From NCBI RefSeq assembly GCF_019139675.1, contig NZ_CP077077.1, forward strand, positions 4,960,001 to 5,024,000: DNA of 64,000 nt, written 5' to 3'. The position numbers were made by a program, and so were the translations under genes. Below, piece after piece: positions 57,722 to 64,000 of this stretch (position 1 is its first letter; each line of letters starts with the position of its first letter). Below the pieces are notes generated by a model, which was not told the origin of the DNA, made no database searches, and worked only from the letters and a program-made list of their open reading frames with translations. Source of the DNA: Pseudomonas maumuensis. Lineage in GTDB: Bacteria; Pseudomonadota; Gammaproteobacteria; Pseudomonadales; Pseudomonadaceae.

Positions 57722-59059
57722 ATGACCGACAGTTTCGTCACCCAGTGCCCGCATTGCCAGACCAGCTTTCGCGTCACCCATCACCAGTTGAGCGTGGCCC
57801 GCGGCGTGGTGCGCTGCGGCCAATGCCTGCAGGTGTTCAACGCGGCGAAACAACTGCTGGAGCAGAACCGCGCCGCGGCTGGTGAAGCCGACTCCCCTGC
57901 ACCGGTGCCGGCACCGGCAGTCGAACCGGTCGTGCCAGCACCGGCAGCCGTGCAACCGGAGGTTGCCCCACCAGCACCGAGCGAGGACAACTGGACGGTC
58001 ACGGCCGAGGAGCTGGATGCCCTCGACCTCGACCAGGAGCTGGCGCGCCTTGAACGGCGCAGCCCGGGTGATCGACGCGCGGCCCCGGCCAAGGGCCTGT
58101 TGCAGGCACGCCGCGACGACCAAGTCAGCGATGGGCCAGGCGACGAACCTTTCGGCACAGCCACCGATGACGACCGCGAGCCGGAGCAGGAGCGCGAGGA
58201 CGCGCCGATGCTGCTCGAGCAGGAGCCGCTGGACCTTGCGCCAGCAGCCGACGCACGCACCGAGCCCACCCTCGGCTCGACCAGCCTCGATTTGGACGAT
58301 GAGCCGCCAGTACGCCATCAATCCCTCGCCGACGACTTCGACATACCCGCCGAGCGCCTGTCCAGCCGCGACGAGCCTGTTGCGGAAAAAGGCTTTTCGG
58401 CGCTGGATGACGAGGTACGCAGCGAAGCGCTCTCGGCCCGCGAAGATGCCCCCGACGAACACCCCGAGCCACGCCTGGAACCGAGCCTGGCCGCCAAGCC
58501 CGAGCGTTCGCGTAAGGAGCCGCTGGTCGACGTGGTCGACGACCCGCTGCAACTGGGCTGGGAAAAGCCCGCCCCGAACTGGGGCAAGCGCCTGCTGTGG
58601 GGTTTCCTGACCCTGCTGGCCGCCGGCCTGCTGGCATTCCAGTACGTCTGGTTCCACTTCGACGAGATGGCCCGCCAGGACCAGTACCGCCCATGGTTCC
58701 AGCAGCTGTGCCCGGTGTTCGGCTGCCAGGTGCCGACCCGCGTCGACATCTCGCGGATCAAGAGCAGCAACCTGGTAGTGCGCAGCCACCCGGACTTCAA
58801 AGGGGCGCTGATCGTCGATGCGATCATCTACAACCGCGCGCCCTTCGCCCAGCCCTTCCCGCTGCTCGAGCTGCGCTTTGCCGACCTCAACGGTCAGTTG
58901 ATCGCCAGCCGGCGCTTCAAGCCCAGCGAGTACCTGTCGGGCGAGCTGGCCGGGCGCGGTGAAATGCCCAGCCAGACGCCGATCCACATCGCCCTGGACA
59001 TCCTCGACCCCGGGCCGAAGGCGGTGAACTACAGCCTGAGCTTCCGCTCGCCGGAATAA
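57722..59059 (+). CDS. Zinc-ribbon DUF3426 membrane protein
   Basis: 445 residues. An MJ0042-type zinc ribbon occupies the N-terminus (C9, C12, C32, C35 in CPHC...CGQC). A long Pro/Ala- then Asp/Glu-rich, probably disordered stretch runs about 45-285. One membrane helix lies near 288-312 (LLWGFLTLLAAGLLAFQYVWF), followed by a periplasmic DUF3426 domain (~315-445) with a cysteine pair in CPVFGCQVP. Function unknown. The layout suggests a cytoplasmic metal or nucleic-acid-binding head linked to a periplasmic domain. 43 bases after prmA, so probably co-transcribed. Confidence 0.88.
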   Translation: MTDSFVTQCPHCQTSFRVTHHQLSVARGVVRCGQCLQVFNAAKQLLEQNRAAAGEADSPAPVPAPAVEPVVPAPAAVQPEVAPPAPSEDNWTVTAEELDALDLDQELARLERRSPGDRRAAPAKGLLQARRDDQVSDGPGDEPFGTATDDDREPEQEREDAPMLLEQEPLDLAPAADARTEPTLGSTSLDLDDEPPVRHQSLADDFDIPAERLSSRDEPVAEKGFSALDDEVRSEALSAREDAPDEHPEPRLEPSLAAKPERSRKEPLVDVVDDPLQLGWEKPAPNWGKRLLWGFLTLLAAGLLAFQYVWFHFDEMARQDQYRPWFQQLCPVFGCQVPTRVDISRIKSSNLVVRSHPDFKGALIVDAIIYNRAPFAQPFPLLELRFADLNGQLIASRRFKPSEYLSGELAGRGEMPSQTPIHIALDILDPGPKAVNYSLSFRSPE

Positions 59060-59065
59060 GCGACA

Positions 59066-59132
59066 AGCGGCAAGCTTCAAGCCGCAAGTAAAAGCCCGCC
59101 TGCAGGCCTCTTGCAGCTTGAAGCTTGCCGCT
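59066..59132. repeat. Inverted repeat, GCGGCAAGCTTCAAGC class
   Basis: Arms AGCGGCAAGCTTCAAGC (59066-59082) and GCTTGAAGCTTGCCGCT (59116-59132) are perfect complements, with a further CGCAAG / CTTGC pairing inside. It starts 6 bases after the DUF3426 gene and differs from the three other palindrome classes in the window. Confidence 0.85.
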
Positions 59133-59264
59133 AGGCACTGGGTGTCATAACGCCGCAACTGTTCAGATTTTATCCAGATTCATCTTTATCCGGTCATCGA
59201 GAGCGGGTATCATGCCATCCCTTTTTCGAACTCCAATGATTCGGCCCCACAACAGGGAACACCT

Positions 59265-60278
59265 ATGTCGGCGGTACGCATCGGCCCTTACACACTGCAG
59301 AACAACCTGATCCTGGCCCCCATGGCCGGCGTCACGGACCAGCCTTTCCGCACCCTGTGCAAACGCCTGGGGGCGGGCATGGTGGTATCGGAGATGGTCT
59401 CCAGCGACATGCGCCTGTGGAACAGCCGCAAGTCGAGCCTGCGCCGTATCCACGAGGGCGATCCCGAGCCACGCTCGGTGCAGATCGCCGGTGGCGACGC
59501 GCAGATGATGGCCGAGGCGGCCCGGGCCAACGTCGAGGCCGGCGCGCAGATCATCGACATCAACATGGGCTGCCCGGCGAAAAAAGTCTGCAACAAGGCC
59601 GCAGGCTCTGCTTTATTGAGAGATGAAGCCTTGGTCACCGAAATCCTCCATGCCGTCGTCGGCGCCGTGGACGTGCCGGTGACGCTGAAGATCCGCACCG
59701 GCTGGGACCGGGCGAGCAAGAACGGCCTGAACGTGGCGAAGATCGCCGAACAGGCCGGCATCCAGGCGCTGGCGGTGCATGGCCGCACACGCGCCGACCT
59801 GTACACCGGTGACGCCGAGTACGACACCATCGCCGCGATCAAGCAGGCGGTGTCGATCCCGGTATTCGCCAATGGCGACATCACCTCGCCGGAAAAGGCC
59901 CGGGCAGTGCTGCATGCCACCGGCGCCGACGGCCTGCTGATCGGCCGCGCCGCCCAAGGGCGGCCGTGGATTTTCCGCGAGATCGAGCATTACCTGCGCA
60001 CGGGCGAGCACCTGCCCGCCCCGGCGCTGGACGAAGTGGAACGCATTCTGCTGGAGCACCTGGCCGCGCTGCATGCCTTCTATGGCGATGTGATGGGCGT
60101 GCGGATCGCCCGCAAGCACGTTGGCTGGTACCTGGCAACCCGACCTGGCGGCAAGGAGTTCCGCAGCCAGTTCAACGCTTTGCAAGACACACAAGCGCAG
60201 TGCGCCAACGTTCAGGCGTTTTTCGCCGAACGTCGACAGAGCCTTGGGACAGAGGACGAACAAGGGGTGGCCGCATGA
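59265..60278 (+). CDS. dusB: tRNA-dihydrouridine synthase B
   Basis: FMN enzyme that reduces U17 in tRNA. 337 residues, TIM barrel plus helical domain: [21 protein letters not shown] at the N-terminus, [10 protein letters not shown], and the catalytic cysteine in [35 protein letters not shown] and GDITSPEKA follow. The last four bases overlap fis (ATGA), matching the dusB-fis operon of gammaproteobacteria. A TATCAT at 59208-59213 may be the -10. Confidence 0.96.
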   Translation: MSAVRIGPYTLQNNLILAPMAGVTDQPFRTLCKRLGAGMVVSEMVSSDMRLWNSRKSSLRRIHEGDPEPRSVQIAGGDAQMMAEAARANVEAGAQIIDINMGCPAKKVCNKAAGSALLRDEALVTEILHAVVGAVDVPVTLKIRTGWDRASKNGLNVAKIAEQAGIQALAVHGRTRADLYTGDAEYDTIAAIKQAVSIPVFANGDITSPEKARAVLHATGADGLLIGRAAQGRPWIFREIEHYLRTGEHLPAPALDEVERILLEHLAALHAFYGDVMGVRIARKHVGWYLATRPGGKEFRSQFNALQDTQAQCANVQAFFAERRQSLGTEDEQGVAA

Positions 60279-60595
60279 CGATGATGACCGAGACATTAGT
60301 GAGTGGAACAACGCCCGTGAGCGACAACGCCAACCTCAAGCAGCACCTGAACACGCCGAGCGAAGAGGGCCAGACCCTGCGCGACAGCGTCGAGAAGGCG
60401 TTGCACAACTACTTCGCCCACCTGGAAGGCGCTACCGTCACGGACGTGTACAACCTGGTGCTCTCGGAAGTCGAGGCGCCCTTGCTCGAATGCGTGATGA
60501 ACTACGTCAAGGGCAACCAGACCAAGGCCAGCGAGATGCTCGGGCTCAACCGAGGCACGCTGCGCAAGAAGCTCAAGCAGTACGATCTGTTGTAA
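60275..60595 (+). CDS. fis: Nucleoid protein Fis
   Basis: DNA-bending protein regulating rRNA and growth-phase genes. 106 residues, starting [18 protein letters not shown]; dimerisation helices ([18 protein letters not shown]) and the C-terminal helix-turn-helix ([26 protein letters not shown]) are intact. Start overlaps the dusB stop (ATGA). A later ATG/GTG in the same frame could give a shorter form, but this start matches annotated P. putida Fis. Confidence 0.96.
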   Translation: MTMMTETLVSGTTPVSDNANLKQHLNTPSEEGQTLRDSVEKALHNYFAHLEGATVTDVYNLVLSEVEAPLLECVMNYVKGNQTKASEMLGLNRGTLRKKLKQYDLL

Positions 60596-60613
60596 GGCCA
60601 GAACCCCAACCAG

Positions 60614-60645
60614 AAAAGGCGCTCATGCAAAAAGGCGCCTTTTTT
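60614..60645 (+). terminator. Terminator of dusB-fis
   Basis: Stem AAAAGGCGC / GCGCCTTTT followed by TT, 18 bases after the fis stop. Confidence 0.88.
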
Positions 60646-60674
60646 GCTGACTCCACCGCGTTATGGAATCTGAA

Positions 60675-62282
60675 ATGACCGACCAGACTACCCGCCTGCC
60701 GATCCGCCGCGCCCTGATCAGCGTCTCCGACAAGACCGGTATCCTCGAATTCGCCCGTGAGCTGCAGCAGCTCGGTGTCGAGATCCTGTCCACCGGCGGC
60801 ACCTACAAGCTGCTCAAGGACAATGGCGTGAACGCGGTGGAAGTGGCCGACTACACCGGCTTCGCCGAAATGATGGACGGCCGGGTCAAGACCCTGCATC
60901 CGAAGATCCACGGCGGCATCCTCGGCCGTCGCGGCACCGACGACGCCATCATGAACGAGCACGGCATCAAGCCGATCGACCTGGTCGCGGTCAACCTGTA
61001 CCCGTTCGAAGCCACCATCAGCAAGCCAGGCTGCGACCTGCCGACCGCCATCGAGAACATCGACATCGGCGGCCCGACCATGGTCCGTTCGGCGGCGAAG
61101 AACCACAAGGACGTGGCCATCGTGGTCAACGCCAGCGATTACGCCGGCATCGTCGAAGGCCTGAAAGCCGGTGGCCTGACCTACGCCCAGCGCTTCGACC
61201 TGATGCTCAAGGCCTTCGAGCACACTGCCGCCTACGACGGCATGATCGCCAACTACATGGGCACCATCGACCAGGCCAAGGACACCCTGTCCACCGAAGA
61301 CCGCAGCGAGTTCCCGCGCACCTTCAACAGCCAGTTCGTCAAAGCCCAGGAAATGCGCTACGGCGAGAACCCGCACCAGAGCGCGGCGTTCTACGTCGAG
61401 GCAAAGAAGGGCGAGGCCAGCATCTCCACCGCCATCCAGCTGCAAGGCAAGGAGCTGTCGTTCAACAACGTGGCCGACACCGATGCCGCGCTGGAGTGCG
61501 TGAAGAGCTTCGTCAAGCCGGCCTGCGTGATCGTCAAGCACGCCAACCCGTGCGGCGTGGCCGTGGTGCCTGAGGACGAAGGCGGTATCCGCAAGGCCTA
61601 CGACCTGGCCTACGCCACCGACACCGAGTCGGCCTTCGGCGGCATCATCGCCTTCAACCGTGAGCTGGATGGCGAAACCGCCCAAGCCATCGTCGACCGC
61701 CAGTTCGTCGAAGTGATCATCGCCCCGAAAATCTCCCAGGCCGCCCGCGACGTCGTGGCCGCCAAGCAGAACGTGCGTCTGCTGGAGTGCGGCGAGTGGC
61801 CAGCCGAGCGCGCCGCCGGTTGGGACTTCAAGCGCGTCAACGGTGGCCTGCTGGTGCAGAGCCGCGATATCGGCATGATCACTGCCGACGACCTGAAGAT
61901 CGTCACCAAGCGTGCGCCGACCGAGCAGGAAATCCACGACCTGGTGTTTGCCTGGAAAGTGGCCAAGTTCGTCAAGTCCAACGCCATCGTCTACGCCAAG
62001 CAGCGCCAGACCATCGGCGTCGGCGCTGGCCAGATGAGCCGCGTCAACTCCGCGCGCATTGCCGCGATCAAGGCCGAACATGCCGGCCTGCAGGTGCAGG
62101 GCGCGGTAATGGCTTCGGATGCGTTCTTCCCGTTCCGTGATGGCATCGACAACGCGGCTAAAGTGGGTATCAGCGCCGTGATCCAGCCAGGTGGTTCGAT
62201 GCGTGATGCCGAGGTGATTGCCGCTGCCGACGAAGCCGGTATCGCCATGGTGTTCACCGGCATGCGCCACTTCCGCCACTAA
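60675..62282 (+). CDS. purH: Bifunctional AICAR transformylase / IMP cyclohydrolase
   Basis: Catalyses the last two steps to IMP. 535 residues: N-terminal MGS-like IMP cyclohydrolase ([48 protein letters not shown]) and C-terminal transformylase ([27 protein letters not shown]; catalytic Lys/His region). The start [14 protein letters not shown] is preferred to an ATG four codons earlier; GAATCTGAA precedes it without a strong Shine-Dalgarno. purD follows after 133 bases containing a palindrome. Confidence 0.97.
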   Translation: MTDQTTRLPIRRALISVSDKTGILEFARELQQLGVEILSTGGTYKLLKDNGVNAVEVADYTGFAEMMDGRVKTLHPKIHGGILGRRGTDDAIMNEHGIKPIDLVAVNLYPFEATISKPGCDLPTAIENIDIGGPTMVRSAAKNHKDVAIVVNASDYAGIVEGLKAGGLTYAQRFDLMLKAFEHTAAYDGMIANYMGTIDQAKDTLSTEDRSEFPRTFNSQFVKAQEMRYGENPHQSAAFYVEAKKGEASISTAIQLQGKELSFNNVADTDAALECVKSFVKPACVIVKHANPCGVAVVPEDEGGIRKAYDLAYATDTESAFGGIIAFNRELDGETAQAIVDRQFVEVIIAPKISQAARDVVAAKQNVRLLECGEWPAERAAGWDFKRVNGGLLVQSRDIGMITADDLKIVTKRAPTEQEIHDLVFAWKVAKFVKSNAIVYAKQRQTIGVGAGQMSRVNSARIAAIKAEHAGLQVQGAVMASDAFFPFRDGIDNAAKVGISAVIQPGGSMRDAEVIAAADEAGIAMVFTGMRHFRH

Positions 62283-62309
62283 TCAGATACCAGGCCGATC
62301 CCAGGCTCC

Positions 62310-62379
62310 GTAGAAGCGGATTCATCCGCGATTGCGATGCTGGATTCACCGCCGCAATCGCGGATGAATCCGCTCCTAC
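62310..62379. repeat. REP-type palindrome, GGATGAATCCGCTCCTAC class (second copy)
   Basis: Left arm GTAGAAGCGGATTCATCCGC continuing GATTGCG, right arm CGCAATCGCGGATGAATCCG continuing CTCCTAC, one mismatch, around a 16-base loop, in the purH-purD gap. Confidence 0.88.
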
Positions 62380-62415
62380 AAGGGCCGGGGATCGCCGCTA
62401 CACAGAGGTTTTGAC

Positions 62416-63708
62416 ATGAAAGTTTTGATCATCGGCAGCGGCGGTCGCGAACACGCCCTGGCCTGGAAAGTCGCCCAGGACCCACGGGTCGAGAAAATCT
62501 TCGTGGCGCCGGGTAACGCCGGTACCGCCAGCGAAGCCAAGTGCGAGAACGTCGCCATCGATGTCACCGCCCTGGAGCAACTGGCCGACTTCGCCGAGAA
62601 GAACGTCGACCTGACCATCGTCGGCCCGGAAGCGCCGCTGGTGATCGGTGTCGTGGACCTGTTCCGCAGCCGTGGCCTTGACTGCTTCGGCCCGACCAAG
62701 GGCGCGGCCCAGCTCGAAGGCTCCAAGGCGTTCACCAAGGACTTCCTGGCCCGTCACAAGATCCCGACCGCCGACTACCAGAACTTCACCGAGATCGAGC
62801 CAGCCCTGGCCTACCTGCGTGAGAAAGGCGCGCCGATCGTGATCAAGGCCGACGGCCTGGCCGCCGGTAAAGGCGTGATCGTCGCCATGACCCTGCAGGA
62901 AGCCGAAGACGCCGTGCGCGACATGCTCGCCGGCAATGCCTTCGGCGAAGCCGGTTCGCGCGTGGTGATCGAGGAGTTCCTCGACGGCGAGGAAGCCAGC
63001 TTCATCGTCATGGTCGACGGCCACAACGTGCTGCCCATGGCCACCAGCCAGGACCACAAGCGCGTCGGCGACCAGGACACCGGCCCGAACACTGGCGGCA
63101 TGGGCGCTTACTCCCCTGCTCCGGTGGTCACCGCCGACGTGCATCAGCGCGTGATGGACCAGGTGATCTGGCCGACCGTGCGCGGCATGGCCGAGGAAGG
63201 CAACGTCTACACCGGCTTCCTGTATGCCGGCCTGATGATCGACAAGGCGGGCAACCCCAAGGTCATCGAGTTCAACTGCCGCTTCGGCGACCCGGAAACC
63301 CAGCCGGTCATGCTGCGCCTGGAGTCGAGCCTGGTGCTGCTGATCGAAGCCGCCTTCGCCAAAGCCCTGGACAAGGTCGAAGCGCAGTGGGATCCGCGCC
63401 CGAGCCTGGGCGTGGTGCTGGCCGCCGGTGGCTACCCGGGCGACTACGCCAAGGGCGCCGCGATCAGCGGCCTGGACGCCGCCGCCAAGCTGCAAGGCAA
63501 GGTGTTCCACGCCGGCACCGCACTGAAGGACGGCCAGGTGGTCACCGCCGGTGGCCGCGTACTGTGCGCCACCGCCATGGGCGACACCGTCGAGGCTGCC
63601 CAGCAGCAGGCCTACCGTCTGGCCGAGCAGGTCAAATGGGACGCCAGCTTCTACCGTAGCGACATCGGCTATCGGGCCATTGCCCGCGAGCGCGGTGAAC
63701 ACCAGTAG
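62416..63708 (+). CDS. purD: Phosphoribosylamine-glycine ligase PurD
   Basis: GAR synthetase, second step of purine synthesis. 430 residues, ATP-grasp: MKVLIIGSGGREHALAWKVAQ (N domain), VIKADGLAAGKGV (ATP loop), LDGEEASFIVMVDG, and GGMGAYSPAPVV; metal ligands in FNCRFGDPETQP. AGAGGT lies before the ATG. Pairs with purH as in P. aeruginosa purH-purD-retS. Confidence 0.97.
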   Translation: MKVLIIGSGGREHALAWKVAQDPRVEKIFVAPGNAGTASEAKCENVAIDVTALEQLADFAEKNVDLTIVGPEAPLVIGVVDLFRSRGLDCFGPTKGAAQLEGSKAFTKDFLARHKIPTADYQNFTEIEPALAYLREKGAPIVIKADGLAAGKGVIVAMTLQEAEDAVRDMLAGNAFGEAGSRVVIEEFLDGEEASFIVMVDGHNVLPMATSQDHKRVGDQDTGPNTGGMGAYSPAPVVTADVHQRVMDQVIWPTVRGMAEEGNVYTGFLYAGLMIDKAGNPKVIEFNCRFGDPETQPVMLRLESSLVLLIEAAFAKALDKVEAQWDPRPSLGVVLAAGGYPGDYAKGAAISGLDAAAKLQGKVFHAGTALKDGQVVTAGGRVLCATAMGDTVEAAQQQAYRLAEQVKWDASFYRSDIGYRAIARERGEHQ

Positions 63709-63763
63709 TAAGAAAGTACCGAACGGTCGCAGCGCTCCGGGCGCGCGGCCTTCGGCTCGTCGT

Positions 63764-63784
63764 CAAGGCCCCGTCGGGGCCTTG
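63764..63784 (+). terminator. Hairpin after purD
   Basis: Perfect stem CAAGGCCCC / GGGGCCTTG with loop GTC, 55 bases past the purD stop. T-run is weak (CCTTCG), so efficiency is uncertain. Confidence 0.6.
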
Positions 63785-63847
63785 CCTTCGCCTTGGCGCG
63801 CCGCGCATAGTGATTATCCGGCACATTAGCTAAGAAGGGATTTCGTC

Positions 63848-64000
63848 GTGCGTCGGCTTCGGATTGCCATAGCCCTGATCGTCAGCCTGCTGACCCTGCT
63901 CTGCCTGCTCCCGGCGCATGCCGAACAGGTCGGAGGCTGGTCGGCGCTGCTCGATGAACAGGCCAACCTGCAGCTGTCCGACGTGCGCTCCGAGCGTTAC
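63848..64000 (+). CDS. retS: Retention-type hybrid sensor kinase RetS-like, N-terminal fragment
   Basis: Only 51 codons are inside the window; the frame is open at base 64000. GTG start with AAGGGA 8 bases before. The fragment is a signal peptide (MRRLRIAIALIVSLLTLLCLLPAHA, probable cut after AHA) and the start of a periplasmic domain (EQVGGWSALLDEQANLQLSDV). The assignment rests on this sensor-like N-terminus and on purH-purD-retS synteny in P. aeruginosa; the kinase domains are not visible. Confidence 0.6.
   Translation, partial: MRRLRIAIALIVSLLTLLCLLPAHAEQVGGWSALLDEQANLQLSDVRSERY

Overview
This 64 kb window is chromosomal DNA from a fluorescent Pseudomonas, most likely of the P. putida group. 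The support is high GC content, near-identity (judged from memory) of many proteins to P. putida and P. aeruginosa orthologues, a cbrAB-crcZ regulatory locus, REP-type palindromes of the P. putida style, and the gene orders cbrA-cbrB-crcZ-pcnB-folK-panBC-pgi-acs, rimP-nusA-infB-rbfA-truB-rpsO-pnp and grpE-dnaK-dnaJ-dapB-carA-carB-greA. It is almost entirely core genome. I see no prophage, transposase, integrase, CRISPR array, restriction system or toxin cluster.

Layout. (1) 1-4123: the 3' two thirds of cbrA, then cbrB, then a noncoding interval with CbrB half-sites, a sigma54 promoter and the Crc-titrating small RNA CrcZ with six CA motifs. (2) 4245-11978: pcnB, folK, panB, panC, pgi and an acetyl-CoA synthetase. 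(3) 12028-19156: the least conserved part. It holds an ArsR-type regulator with palindromic operators, a quinone-reductase-like enzyme and an ABM-fold protein, then an MpaB/DUF2236 protein, a large AsmA-like DUF748 envelope protein, a divergent VOC/ABM pair around a TTGTATACAA palindrome, and a periplasmic BON protein. (4) 19374-34778, minus strand: translation, transcription and envelope housekeeping from rlmE and ftsH through folP, glmM, tpiA, secG, two tRNAs and rimP to pnp. (5) 34881-45535: yhbY (plus strand), then on the minus strand a DUF4149 membrane protein, greA, carB, carA, dapB, dnaJ, dnaK and grpE. (6) 45678-49657: recN with an SOS box, fur divergent from bamE, ratA, smpB. (7) 49754-56543: lldR divergent from the lactate operon lldP-lldD-D-lactate dehydrogenase. 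(8) 56800-64000: prmA, a zinc-ribbon DUF3426 protein, dusB-fis, purH, purD and the first 51 codons of a retS-like sensor kinase.

The genes connect through carbon-source control. CbrAB drives CrcZ, which sequesters Crc/Hfq. Crc/Hfq-type A-rich motifs lie just upstream of the starts of lldP and, less perfectly, of the acetyl-CoA synthetase, so sensor, decoy RNA and plausible targets sit in one window. The heat-shock genes grpE and dnaK each have a perfect-looking sigma32 promoter.

No wholly new system is obvious. The best candidates for unexplained biology are the ArsR/oxidoreductase/ABM locus, with duplicated operators and an orphan perfect Shine-Dalgarno sequence facing no normal start codon, the four-fold GTAAC array before panB, the divergent VOC/ABM pair, and an intrinsic terminator in the carA leader.
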